Source of the DNA: CAJWKT01 sp964465375
Lineage (GTDB): Bacteria; Pseudomonadota; Gammaproteobacteria; Steroidobacterales; Rariloculaceae
Length of the DNA: 64,000 nt
Assembly (NCBI GenBank): GCA_964465375.1
Contig: CAYXIJ010000006.1
Coordinates: forward strand, 24,500-88,499
Reading direction: 5' to 3'
The notes below the pieces were generated by a model, which was not told where the DNA came from, made no database searches, and saw nothing but the letters and a program-made list of their open reading frames with translations. Shown in pieces: positions 45,573-54,205 of this stretch; within the stretch, counting starts at the first letter, position 1, and every line of letters starts with the position of its first letter. A program made the translations under genes and the position numbers.

Positions 45573-46501
45573 TGGGTTGACTCCCCTCCGCTTTTAGATT
45601 CTACGAGTCGGATAAAAAGCTCCTCTAGCCGATTCGTTTTCGTGCGCATGCTGGTAACATTTAAGGATTGATCAGACAGGGCACGAAAAACACTGTTCAG
45701 TCCCTGGCCCCTTGCGACTTCAACTTCTATTTCGTGGTTATTTCGGAGCCGCACTTCATATCCGTGTAGCACAGGAACCTGTTCTATCGTGTTCTCCAAA
45801 GACAAAACGAACACCTCTCTTTGCAACTTTCTAACTACATTCACCATCAGATCATTCTCTATGATTTTTCCCTCGTCCATAATTGCAATGTTGCGACAGA
45901 GACTTTCCGCTTCTTCCAGATAATGGGTGGTCAAAATAATTGTGGTTCCCTCGGCATTAATCTTGCGCATCAGGTCCCACATCGAGCGGCGAATTTCAAT
46001 ATCAACGCCTGCGGTCGGCTCGTCCAATATCAGTAGTTTCGGTTCATGAACTAGGGCGCGCGCGATCATCAGTCGACGCTTCATCCCGCCAGATAGATTA
46101 CGGGTAACATCATCTCGTCTATCCCATAGATGCACTGCACGCAGATACTTCTCCGCACGGACACGAGCGACACGCCTTGGAACGCCATAATATCCTGCCT
46201 GATTGATAAGCACGTTCTGGTTATTCTCAAACATGTTTAGATTGACCTCTTGCGGGACCACGCCGATACAAGCCTTCACCGCTTCTATTTCTCTATCTAG
46301 GTCATATCCAAAGGCTCTAATTGTTCCAGCACTTTTGGTCACTAATGAGGTAAGGATACCGATCACCGTAGTCTTGCCCGCACCATTTGGGCCCAGTAGC
46401 GCACAGAAATCACCTTCCTTTACAGTCAGGTCGATACCTTTCAGGGCTTCAACCCCATTACGATAGACCTTGCGCAAATTTTCAACGACTAAAGCATCCA
46501 T
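45569..46501 (-). CDS. yadG: ABC transporter ATP-binding protein, YadG-like
   Basis: 310 residues. Walker A GPNGAGKTTVIGILTSLV, Q-loop CIGVVPQEVNLNMFENNQNV, signature LSGGMKRRLMIARALVHEP, Walker B LLILDEPTAGVDIEIR and H-loop LTTHYLEEAE. A C-terminal extension carries EVEVARGQGLNSVFRALS. Coupled to the permease by ATGA, which is the standard yadGH arrangement. An upstream gap of 270 bases separates it from the divergent NRDE gene. Confidence 0.92.
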   Translation of the reverse strand: MDALVVENLRKVYRNGVEALKGIDLTVKEGDFCALLGPNGAGKTTVIGILTSLVTKSAGTIRAFGYDLDREIEAVKACIGVVPQEVNLNMFENNQNVLINQAGYYGVPRRVARVRAEKYLRAVHLWDRRDDVTRNLSGGMKRRLMIARALVHEPKLLILDEPTAGVDIEIRRSMWDLMRKINAEGTTIILTTHYLEEAESLCRNIAIMDEGKIIENDLMVNVVRKLQREVFVLSLENTIEQVPVLHGYEVRLRNNHEIEVEVARGQGLNSVFRALSDQSLNVTSMRTKTNRLEELFIRLVESKSGGESTQ

Positions 46502-46771
46502 TTCCGATGGGTCTCTAAAAAATTCAGTGGGACAATATCTTGATCAGAGGCTTTATTCTACTAACTTAGCCTGCACCCCGCGCCCACTTTGTGGGTAAAC
46601 AGGAGCCCAGCAAAGAGGTATCGGGGGGGGCTGGATAAGCGTAAGCTCATAAATTCTCTCTACTCGGACAAGCTCTCTGAACTATGGCCAGGCAATACTC
46701 AGGGACAGGAAAACACCTGCCGGCAATGACAATAATGTGTGAACAGCCCCACAAAAGGTTTAGCTAGCAGG

Positions 46772-47539
46772 ATGTGCCTCGTGGTTTTTGCACTTGGTGT
46801 TTCCCGGAATTACCCGCTAATACTTGCAGCAAACCGGGATGAAATGCACGAACGTCCAAGTGCTCCAGCGGAATGGTGGAAGGACTGCCCAAGCATCCTC
46901 GGGGGCAGGGACCTGTTAGCCGGCGGTACCTGGTTGGGTGTTAACCGGAAGGGTTGGCTGGCGACGGTTACCAATCTTAGACATGAAGGCGGCAACCAGT
47001 CCACAATTTCGCGGGGACACCTGGTAAGTGATTATCTGGCTACAGAAGGAGATGCGGAAAACTTCAGGGAAAAAATTGATACAGAAAAAAAAGTTTTTGG
47101 CCCTTTCAATCTACTGATCTTTGACGGTACTGTCTTTCACTATTTCAGCAATCGAGCTGAAACCGCAAGGCTCGGGCCTGGTATCCATGCTATCAGTAAT
47201 GCGAAACGGGGAACCACGTTGCCTAAGTTACTTAAGGCCAAACAGGGTCTAGAAAAATGTTTGTCCGCAAATGATCTGAGTAAGTGCCTGTTCAGATTGC
47301 TTTCGGATGCCAATACGTATGATGACCCTTCAATTACTGAAGAAACCGAGCGGATACCTCATGATGCCACCCTTTTTGTGAAGGGCCCATACTATGGGAC
47401 TCGGTCCTCAACAGTGGTTCTTTTTTCTAGTCGGGGAAAAGTGCGTTTTCTTGAGCGAAGTTTCACGGCCAAGGGCAAATTAAGGGAAGAGTGTTCCTAT
47501 TCCTTCACTCTACCGGAGCACTCAAAGTCTGCCCCGTAG
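46772..47539 (+). CDS. NRDE (TANGO2-like) protein
   Basis: 255 residues from the ATG at 46772. It carries Cys2 in MCLVVFALG and the family motif PLILAANRDEMHERPS, then GGTWLGVNRKGWLATVTNLR and, near the end, GTRSSTVVLFS. Domain DUF833/TANGO2; the human homologue has been linked to haem or lipid handling, but the bacterial role is unknown. A longer form from 46739 is possible but would bury the conserved N-terminal Cys. Its 3' end overlaps the convergent esterase gene by 18 bases. Confidence 0.88.
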   Translation: MCLVVFALGVSRNYPLILAANRDEMHERPSAPAEWWKDCPSILGGRDLLAGGTWLGVNRKGWLATVTNLRHEGGNQSTISRGHLVSDYLATEGDAENFREKIDTEKKVFGPFNLLIFDGTVFHYFSNRAETARLGPGIHAISNAKRGTTLPKLLKAKQGLEKCLSANDLSKCLFRLLSDANTYDDPSITEETERIPHDATLFVKGPYYGTRSSTVVLFSSRGKVRFLERSFTAKGKLREECSYSFTLPEHSKSAP

Positions 47540-48193
47540 CCAGGTACCGATATCACGGATCTCTTCTGGGCACACCGCATGCTCGGCGGTATAGGTATTC
47601 CATCCAACACGATAACCCTGCTCTTCCAAAGCATTTTTAGACGCCTCACCGAAGAACGGGGGAATCACCGGGTCCAGTAGGCCATGCCCCAGAAAAATCT
47701 CCGTCTGCTGCCCCGCATCACTTTTCTCAGCACCAAGTGTTGACGCTAAAGGTAGGTAGGTTGAAAGCGCCACAACACCAGCTAGCCGCTTAGGGTAACG
47801 AAGACCAACATGGAGCGCGAGAGCACCACCCTGGGAAAAGCCTGCCAGAACAATTTTTTCTTCGGGTACGCCACGACCGACTTCCGTCGCAAGCATTGCC
47901 CCCACTGCCTTTGCGCTGGCCCTGATGCCCTCTTCATCCTCCGGTCCACGCTTGTCCAAACTTAGAATGTCATACCAGGCTCGCATGGACATACCACCGT
48001 TGATCGTCACAGGACGATGGGGCGCATGCGGAAAAACCCATCGCACGCTCCTCGGTAGCCCGAGCTGCGACACAATGGGTTCAAAATCATGGCCATCTGC
48101 CCCCAAACCATGTAGCCAGATGACGCTCCCCGTAGCCGAGCCTTTTGCCTCTATTTGAAAACTTTCCAATGTACCAGTTGACTTTATTTGCAC
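47522..48193 (-). CDS. Carboxylesterase/lysophospholipase-like hydrolase
   Basis: 223 residues, alpha/beta hydrolase of the YpfH/EstB/acyl-protein-thioesterase group. WLHGLGADGHDFEPIV, WVFPHAPHRPVTINGG, MRAWYDI, nucleophile elbow LAGFSQGGALALHVGLRYP, acid in GLLDPVIPPFF and His in TAEHAVCPEE. The start is GTG 48193 with a poor ribosome site; no nearer Met precedes the conserved WLHGLGADG. Divergent from argR with only 43 bases between starts, so the promoters overlap. Confidence 0.9.
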   Translation of the reverse strand: MQIKSTGTLESFQIEAKGSATGSVIWLHGLGADGHDFEPIVSQLGLPRSVRWVFPHAPHRPVTINGGMSMRAWYDILSLDKRGPEDEEGIRASAKAVGAMLATEVGRGVPEEKIVLAGFSQGGALALHVGLRYPKRLAGVVALSTYLPLASTLGAEKSDAGQQTEIFLGHGLLDPVIPPFFGEASKNALEEQGYRVGWNTYTAEHAVCPEEIRDIGTWLRGRL

Positions 48194-48236
48194 ATAACTC
48201 TTATTATATGCGCAATTTTATTCAAGTAGCAAGACT

Positions 48237-48704
48237 ATGCCTACCGCTATTGCCCATCAAAGTGCCCGGCGCCGCGCAATCTCAAAATTGCTGGAGCTGA
48301 ACCCAGTCAGTCGCCAATCAGAGCTGGTCCGGCTGCTGCAGACCGAGGGTTTCGATGCGACACAGTCCAGCGTCAGTCGGGATCTGAAGGAGCTCGGGGC
48401 AGTCAAGCTAACAAACGGCTACAGCTTGCCTGGGCCGCACCGGATCGATAATGAGTCTGAGCTGGGTCTAGTTGTCGAGTTTGTGCGGGATGTCCAGCCG
48501 GCCGGTGCAAACATCACGGTTATCACCACCGCGGTAGGAGCTGCACAAAGGGTTGCGGTAACGCTGGACCGGATGGGTTGGCCGGAGATCGTTGGCACAC
48601 TTTCCGGGGATGACACTATTTTTGTTGCTACGGCAGGTTTGGTCCAACAGCGAAGGCTTGGTGCCCGGCTTCGCAGCACATTGAAAGAGGTAGGCATGCG
48701 ATGA
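48237..48704 (+). CDS. argR: Arginine repressor
   Basis: 155 residues, the usual ArgR length. The N-terminal winged helix-turn-helix has ARRRAISKLLELNPVSRQ and the recognition segment ATQSSVSRDLKELGAVKL; the C-terminal hexamerisation and arginine-binding domain has NITVITTAVGAAQRVAVTLD and VGTLSGDDTIFVATAG, where the Gly-Asp-Asp motif binds arginine. Placement at the head of the arg operon suggests autoregulation and control of all genes through polA; no convincing ARG box pair could be read in the 43-base gap. Its stop overlaps the argG ATG (ATGA). Confidence 0.93.
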   Translation: MPTAIAHQSARRRAISKLLELNPVSRQSELVRLLQTEGFDATQSSVSRDLKELGAVKLTNGYSLPGPHRIDNESELGLVVEFVRDVQPAGANITVITTAVGAAQRVAVTLDRMGWPEIVGTLSGDDTIFVATAGLVQQRRLGARLRSTLKEVGMR

Positions 48705-49906
48705 GCATAAAGAACCCAATAATACTGGCTTTCTCCGGTGGACTGGATACCTCGTTCTGTGTCCCCTGGCTAAAGGAAAACCACAAGCGGTCGGTGGTCA
48801 CGGTCACGGTCAATACAGGTGGCTTAGATCAGCGCAACAGTGAGGTTTTAGCAGAGCGCGCCCTTGAGCTGGGTGCAGCGGATCACGTTTTTGTGGACGC
48901 CAAGCGGGAGTTTTTTGACCGTGTTCTCAAATTCTTGCTAATGGGGAACGTGCGACGGGGGCACCTCTACCCTCTATGCGTAGGTGCCGAGCGGGGTATT
49001 CAGGCAGACAAACTGGCCGAAACTGCAAAACGGTTCGGCTCCGACACGGTAGCGCATGGCTGCACTGCAGCAGGAAATGACCAAGTTCGCTTTGAAATCA
49101 TTTTGAAAACGCTTGCGCCGGACCTCAAAATTCTTGCTCCAGTACGAGATCATAGTTGGACACGTACTGACCAGCTCCAGTACCTCAAAAAACTACAACT
49201 TCCTGTGCCACAGTCAGGATCCGCATATTCAATTAACCGCGGCCTATGGGGAACAACTATTGGAGGAACCGAGACTCTGGACTCTCTAAATACGATTCCG
49301 GAGGAAGCCTGGCTGTTGAGCTCTGGTGCTTTTTCTGACGCGGAAAGGCCAAAGGAAATCAGCATCTCATTTGAAAGCGGGATACCCGTATCTGTGGATG
49401 AAAACAGTATGGACCCGGTCACTTTGATCGAACACCTGGAGATAACGGGTGCACGATATGGCATCGGCCGTGGAATTCATCTCGGAGATACTATTCTTGG
49501 GACCAAAGGTCGAGTTGCTTTTGAGGCCCCGGCCGCAGAAATTCTTTTAGGAGCCCACCGAGAACTGGAGAAGCTCACGCTGACCTCTCATCAAATCCGC
49601 ACCAAAGATCAAGCTGCCCAAACTTATGGAGAACTAGTGCATGAGGGTAAGCAGTTAGACCCCGCTTGTCGCGATATAGAGGCGCTTCTCATGTCATCCC
49701 AAGCACGTGTAACTGGCAATGTGCGCTGTGAACTTCGCCCGGGTAGTGTATTTATAGTCGGCGTAGAGTCGAACTATTCCCTTATGGCTGCTAGTCAAGG
49801 CAAATATGGGGAGTCAGCAGGAGAATGGTCACCCGAAGATGCTTTGGGTTTTTCACGCGTGCTAGCCCTGCCGGGAATACTCCATACGCGTGCCGGGAAA
49901 AGCTGA
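48701..49906 (+). CDS. argG: Argininosuccinate synthase
   Basis: Joins citrulline and aspartate using ATP. 401 residues. ATP motif AFSGGLDTSFCVPWL, CVGAERGIQADKLAETAKR, VAHGCTAAGNDQVRFE and ITGARYGIGRGIHLGD. The DTSFC loop and general length fit the ArgG type I recall from AOTC/SOTC-pathway bacteria (Xanthomonas, Bacteroidetes) rather than the E. coli type, in line with the carbamoyltransferase in this operon. Translationally coupled to argR (ATGA) and followed one base later by the DUF1611-like gene. Confidence 0.93.
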   Translation: MSIKNPIILAFSGGLDTSFCVPWLKENHKRSVVTVTVNTGGLDQRNSEVLAERALELGAADHVFVDAKREFFDRVLKFLLMGNVRRGHLYPLCVGAERGIQADKLAETAKRFGSDTVAHGCTAAGNDQVRFEIILKTLAPDLKILAPVRDHSWTRTDQLQYLKKLQLPVPQSGSAYSINRGLWGTTIGGTETLDSLNTIPEEAWLLSSGAFSDAERPKEISISFESGIPVSVDENSMDPVTLIEHLEITGARYGIGRGIHLGDTILGTKGRVAFEAPAAEILLGAHRELEKLTLTSHQIRTKDQAAQTYGELVHEGKQLDPACRDIEALLMSSQARVTGNVRCELRPGSVFIVGVESNYSLMAASQGKYGESAGEWSPEDALGFSRVLALPGILHTRAGKS

Positions 49907-49907
49907 T

Positions 49908-50981
49908 ATGCGCTCTGTGATAATAGACAAAGTAGCGTCGGTGGCGCAAACCAAAGAAATAGGCCGAGAGGTCCGGCTGAGCCATGACATTCCTTGCGAG
50001 GAGGGCATTTTAATCGCGGTCGAAGTGTTAAACAATAAATCGCGCTACAACACGCTGGAACTCGACAGTGGACGTATGGCCCAAGTAAAGCGCGGGGATG
50101 TCATCGTCGGAGCATTGGGTCACAGAAAAGCACTCTTTGGTTACTCGGGTCACTTGCCTGAAAAACTTGCCCCGGGCGATTCTATACAGATTCTTAATCT
50201 TGGTGGTGTTCTAGGCATCTGCGATTCAATCAATCCTAGCAGGGGACAACCTTTTGACTGCAATGTTCTCGGTGTCGTGCTTGATTTCCCCTATCTGGGC
50301 GAACGCATCGGCGTTCCAGCCCGCGTTGGAACCAAAAACCTAGAAAATCAGGCCACCTTAAAACTTAACGGAACCCCGGTTATCGCTATGGCAGGCACCT
50401 GCATGGACTCTGGAAAAACTGTTGCTGCCTGTGCAGTGATAAGCCGCTTCCGGCACAAGGGCCTGACAGTAGACGCATTTAAAGCCACCGGTGTTGCGCT
50501 GAGGCGGGACATTCTGGCGATGGAAGACTCGGGTGCGCGTAATACAGGCATCTTTGCAGATTTCGGTGTCGTCGCTACATCACCAAGCAACGCGCCTGCA
50601 CTAACACGCAACCTACTTTCCGGCCTCGCTTTGCATAAACCTGACGTCATCGTATTCGAACTGGGAGATGGCTTACTAGGTGCCTATGGCGTAGAAGCGA
50701 TACTTCAGGATACGGAAATTCGTGATGCACTTTCTGCAGTGGTTCTTTGCGCAAACGATCCAGTAGGCGCCTGGGGGGGTATCAAACTTTTGCGAGACGA
50801 GTTTGAGGTAGATCCCATTGCAGTCACTGGCCGTGCCACAGATAACGAGGTAGGTGTAGCAATAATAGAGCAGCAGGGTGGTGTCCCTGGAATTAATGCG
50901 CTTAGTAATGGTGCCAAACTAGGTGACCTCCTTCAGCACAAACTTAAATTGGGCAAATCCAATGCCGGGGAGTCCGAATGA
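49908..50981 (+). CDS. DUF1611/DgcN-like P-loop protein in the arginine operon (candidate L-glutamate N-acyltransferase)
   Basis: 357 residues, ATG 49908 one base after the argG stop; its own stop overlaps argC by ATGA. Residues 1-150 form a beta-rich domain (EGILIAVEVLNNKSR, RGDVIVGALGHRKALFGYSG, ILNLGGVLGICDS). From about 155 comes a P-loop domain: AMAGTCMDSGKTVAACAVI (Lys170, Thr171), FKATGVALRRDILAMEDSGA, FADFGVVATSP, and DVIVFELGDGLLGAYGVE. These recall the DUF1611 C-terminal domain found in DgcN, reported as a D-glutamate N-acetyltransferase. The operon has no argA, argJ or GNAT gene, so a role as L-glutamate N-acyl-(probably succinyl-)transferase is inferred. A regulatory or transport role remains possible. 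Confidence 0.8.
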   Translation: MRSVIIDKVASVAQTKEIGREVRLSHDIPCEEGILIAVEVLNNKSRYNTLELDSGRMAQVKRGDVIVGALGHRKALFGYSGHLPEKLAPGDSIQILNLGGVLGICDSINPSRGQPFDCNVLGVVLDFPYLGERIGVPARVGTKNLENQATLKLNGTPVIAMAGTCMDSGKTVAACAVISRFRHKGLTVDAFKATGVALRRDILAMEDSGARNTGIFADFGVVATSPSNAPALTRNLLSGLALHKPDVIVFELGDGLLGAYGVEAILQDTEIRDALSAVVLCANDPVGAWGGIKLLRDEFEVDPIAVTGRATDNEVGVAIIEQQGGVPGINALSNGAKLGDLLQHKLKLGKSNAGESE

Positions 50982-52036
50982 GCAAGGTACCGACAATCGT
51001 ACTCGGCGGCACTGGCTATGTGGCGGGTGAACTGCTACGCCTGCTATCACAGCACCCAAGCCTCAAGCTGGCTGCTGCAGTTTCCACCAGCCGCGCCGGA
51101 AAAGCCATCAGCGGGGTCTTTCGGCATCTGGGTCCAGCCTATCCAAAGCAACGCTTTATTTCCCCTGAGGAAGCTATTCAGGGTCTCCGTAAAGCACCTA
51201 ACTGGACAGTTATCTCGGCAGCGCCTCATGGGGCATCAGCTTCACTTGTAAACGAAATCCTGGGTGAGGCAGAGTCCTCTGGTACAAAAGTGAGCGTGGT
51301 GGACGCATCTGCAGACTTCCGTTTCGCTGACCCAAAAACATTTGAACAAATCTACGAGCAGAACCATCCTGCACCACAGCACCTGACTCAGTTCAGCTGC
51401 GCCGTTCCGGAGCACCTAAAGGATATTAAGACCCCACACGCTGCCCAACCCGGGTGCTTTGCAACTGCCATGCTGCTGGGAATAGTCCCGCTGGTTTCAA
51501 TGGGGGTGACGGATAACAATTTCTTCGTTAGCGCAGTTACAGGAAGTACCGGCGCGGGAAGTGGGTTACGGGAAACTACCCATCACCCCGTTCGCCATAG
51601 CAACTTGTTTGCCTATCAACCACTCGTTCATCGGCATGATCCGGAAGTGAAGGAATTGGTCACAGCCGCAACAGGGGAAAAAATCGATCTTAATTTTGTC
51701 CCCCATTCTGGTCCCTTCGCCCGCGGTATTCATTCCACAATTTTCGCGCAATGCAAAGAAAAGGTTACAGGGAAACAGCTGACGGAAGCGCTTTCCGATT
51801 TTTATGCTGATTGCGGGCTCGTCTGGGTGGGGTCCAATCCGCCGCACCTGAAAGATGTAGCGGGCAGCAACTGTGCCTTTTTAGGCGTCAACGCCAAAAA
51901 CAACACGGTGGCGGTCTGCTGTGTTCTGGATAATCTTCTGAAGGGTGCCGCGAGTGGAGCGATTCAGTGGGCAAACCGTCTTTCAGGCAAACCAGATGAT
52001 GAGGGCCTGAAAAACGCACCTCCGGGGTGGATATAA
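50978..52036 (+). CDS. argC: N-acyl-gamma-glutamyl-phosphate reductase
   Basis: NADPH-dependent reduction of N-acylglutamyl phosphate to the semialdehyde. 352 residues. Nucleotide motif VLGGTGYVAGELLRLLSQHP, SAAPHGASASL, DASADFRFAD, catalytic Cys160 in AAQPGCFATAMLLG, GSTGAGSGLRETTHH, and HSGPFARGIHSTIF with the catalytic His. Coupled to the upstream DUF1611-like gene by ATGA. The acyl group it handles (acetyl or succinyl) is not visible; the carbamoyltransferase in the same operon argues for succinyl. Confidence 0.93.
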   Translation: MSKVPTIVLGGTGYVAGELLRLLSQHPSLKLAAAVSTSRAGKAISGVFRHLGPAYPKQRFISPEEAIQGLRKAPNWTVISAAPHGASASLVNEILGEAESSGTKVSVVDASADFRFADPKTFEQIYEQNHPAPQHLTQFSCAVPEHLKDIKTPHAAQPGCFATAMLLGIVPLVSMGVTDNNFFVSAVTGSTGAGSGLRETTHHPVRHSNLFAYQPLVHRHDPEVKELVTAATGEKIDLNFVPHSGPFARGIHSTIFAQCKEKVTGKQLTEALSDFYADCGLVWVGSNPPHLKDVAGSNCAFLGVNAKNNTVAVCCVLDNLLKGAASGAIQWANRLSGKPDDEGLKNAPPGWI

Positions 52037-52038
52037 GC

Positions 52039-53208
52039 GTGAATATCTCTAATCGCAATCAGCAAGAAGCTCATCTCAGCGAGGTCTATCCGACCTTGCC
52101 TTTTAAGCCGATCGCAGGCCGTGGACTCTATCTTGAAACCGCAGAAGGCCGCCAGATACTGGACCTCTATGGGGGGCATGCAGTAGCGACGCTGGGATAC
52201 GGCCACCCAAGGCTTTCCAGTGCAATCGCTGAGCAGGCTGAACAGCTTTTCTTTCAAAGTAATGCGGTTCGCCTAGACATTCGAGATGAAGCGGCAAATT
52301 CTCTGGTTGCGTTTGCGCCGGAGCCACTTTCGCGTGTTTTTTTCGTCAACTCTGGCGCTGAAGCAAATGAGAACGCGCTGCGCATAGCGCTGAAGAGTAC
52401 CGGCCGAAAAAAAATCATTGCAGTTGAGCATAGCTTTCATGGCCGCACGGCAGGCGCCGCGGCCGTAACTTGGGGCGCTAAAGAGAGCTGGTACGGCTTC
52501 CCGCACAATCCATTCGAAGTTGCCTTTGTGCCGCGTAACGACATCAACGCGCTCAATACAATGTTAGATCAAGACTCAGCAGCGCTCATCATAGAACCGA
52601 TTCAAGGTGTCGCTGGTGCCTTTAATTTTGAACCCGAGTTCCTCGATGCCGCGCGAACTGCCTGTGACAATTCAGGGGCTCTGTTAATTCTAGATGAGGT
52701 GCAAACTGGCGTGGGCCGACTGGGAACCCCGTTTGGTGCAGATCTTTACGGCTTGAGTGCAGACATTCTAACCACCGCAAAAGCTCTAGGCGGCGGATTT
52801 CCCTGCGGCGCCGTTTTGATGCGCCACGAATTGGCCAAAGACTTAGGTCCGGGTGATTTAGGTACAACTTTCGGTGGTGGACCCTTGGCCTGCGCAGTCA
52901 TCAAAACCATCATAGAAACTATTCTCAACGAGAATCTTCTGCAAAGCGTGCAAAAAATCTCTGCACGTATCCGTGAGACTTGTATCCGTGGACCGGTAAC
53001 AGCTGTTCAGGGCGCCGGCCTACTTTTAGGTCTCAAGACGAAGCCGAAAGCTGCCCTAGTTAGGGATGCGCTGCTGGCTCGTAACATCCTTGCCGGAACG
53101 AGTGCGGACCCGCACGTGCTGCGACTTCTCCCTCCGCTCACTATGGGGGAAAAGCACGCTCACTGCCTAGCAGAAACATTGGAGGAAATGAGTAATGAAA
53201 ACTTTTAA
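52039..53208 (+). CDS. argD: N-acylornithine aminotransferase
   Basis: PLP enzyme converting the N-acylglutamate semialdehyde to N-acylornithine. 389 residues. ILDLYGGHAVATLGYGHPRL at the N-terminus, FVNSGAEANENALRIA, VEHSFHGRTAGA, ILDEVQTGVGRLG and the PLP lysine in LTTAKALGGGFPCGAV. The start is taken as GTG 52039 (GGTGG at normal spacing); a GTG at 52027 would overlap argC. The 3' end overlaps the carbamoyltransferase gene by 14 bases. Confidence 0.92.
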   Translation: MNISNRNQQEAHLSEVYPTLPFKPIAGRGLYLETAEGRQILDLYGGHAVATLGYGHPRLSSAIAEQAEQLFFQSNAVRLDIRDEAANSLVAFAPEPLSRVFFVNSGAEANENALRIALKSTGRKKIIAVEHSFHGRTAGAAAVTWGAKESWYGFPHNPFEVAFVPRNDINALNTMLDQDSAALIIEPIQGVAGAFNFEPEFLDAARTACDNSGALLILDEVQTGVGRLGTPFGADLYGLSADILTTAKALGGGFPCGAVLMRHELAKDLGPGDLGTTFGGGPLACAVIKTIIETILNENLLQSVQKISARIRETCIRGPVTAVQGAGLLLGLKTKPKAALVRDALLARNILAGTSADPHVLRLLPPLTMGEKHAHCLAETLEEMSNENF

Positions 53209-54196
53209 TGATCTTGCTGATTTCTCCTCGGAAGAAATCAATGCACTCCTTAAATTGTCTCGAAGGCTGGAACGAAAACCCGAGCCCCGTGCGCTCGAAG
53301 GAAAAGTTCTGTCTCTACTATTTTTGAGTCCATCGCTTCGAACCCTAGCCTCCTTTCAGGCCGCTATGGGACGTTTGGGAGGAGCCTCCTTTGTGATTTC
53401 CCCAGAAATGTCTATCCATGGACTCGAATCTCGTCCAGGTATCGTGATGGATGGAGCGGCCGCTGAACATATTAGGGAAGCTGTCCCGGTTATTGCTTCT
53501 TACGGCGATGCACTCGGCATCCGTGCTTTTGCAGAACGACGTAGCCTTAAAAAGGATTTGGCTGATCAGGAATTTAAGCAACTGGCATCATTGGCAGATG
53601 TACCGCTGATTAATATGGAATCTGCAATTAATCATCCATGCCAAAGTCTTGCCGATTGGAAAACCATGGACGATCTTGAGGTGCCGGGCAATGGTGGACG
53701 GTTCGTGCTGTCTTGGGCTTATCATCCTCAAGCCTTGCCGCTTGCAGTACCCGCGGCGACAACGCAGATGGCATGTATGCGGGGTATGGATCTTGTTGTG
53801 TTGCGCCCATCAGGATTTGAGTTACCCGAACCAATAATGGAAAAAGCTCGCGAAGCAGCCAATAAAAGTGGGGGCAGTGTCTCAGAGACAACCGATCGCG
53901 AAGAAGCAATGGATGGCGCCCACGTTATATACGCAAAATCCTGGTCATCTACACAGCACTATGGTGACCGGTCAGCCGACCAAGAATTGAGAAAAGAGCT
54001 GGTTCATTGGTGCGTGGATGAACCCTGGTTCGAGAATACTCAACCAGACTGCAAATTTATGCATTGTCTGCCTGTTAGGCGTGGTGTCGTAGTCTCTGAC
54101 CAAATTCTAGACGGAGAACGGAGTGTTGTTTTAAAGGAAGCGCACAACCGGATGCTAGTCCAGATGGCCGTACTATATAAAATGCTGAAGGGATAG
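53195..54196 (+). CDS. argF': N-acylornithine carbamoyltransferase, probably N-succinylornithine type
   Basis: 333 residues. The phosphate loop is S47-L-R-T50, not the STRT of ornithine enzymes; HPCQ at 147-150 and HCLPVRR from 290. WAYHPQALPLAVP near 174-186 replaces the canonical ornithine-enzyme segment and marks the AOTC/SOTC family of Xanthomonas and Bacteroides. Residue 90, just before EHIREA, is Ala. In X. campestris AOTC this position is Glu92 and in B. fragilis SOTC it is Pro90; published swaps of Glu92 to Ala, Pro, Ser or Val turn AOTC into SOTC. The product would be N-succinylcitrulline. Specificity is inferred from an alignment made by eye and from memory. Confidence 0.88.
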   Translation: MKTFNDLADFSSEEINALLKLSRRLERKPEPRALEGKVLSLLFLSPSLRTLASFQAAMGRLGGASFVISPEMSIHGLESRPGIVMDGAAAEHIREAVPVIASYGDALGIRAFAERRSLKKDLADQEFKQLASLADVPLINMESAINHPCQSLADWKTMDDLEVPGNGGRFVLSWAYHPQALPLAVPAATTQMACMRGMDLVVLRPSGFELPEPIMEKAREAANKSGGSVSETTDREEAMDGAHVIYAKSWSSTQHYGDRSADQELRKELVHWCVDEPWFENTQPDCKFMHCLPVRRGVVVSDQILDGERSVVLKEAHNRMLVQMAVLYKMLKG

Positions 54197-54205
54197 AAAT
54201 TGATC

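Noticed and set aside
46502..46771. 270-base gap between yadG and the NRDE gene, including a G8 run
   Set aside because: Checked for tRNA, small ORFs and terminators; apart from the homopolymer run nothing could be supported. It probably holds the two divergent promoters.
48194..48236. ARG box for ArgR in the argR/esterase gap
   Set aside because: An ATTTTATTCA half-site is present, but the matching TGAAT half is poor; one half-site in AT-rich DNA is not enough to annotate an operator.
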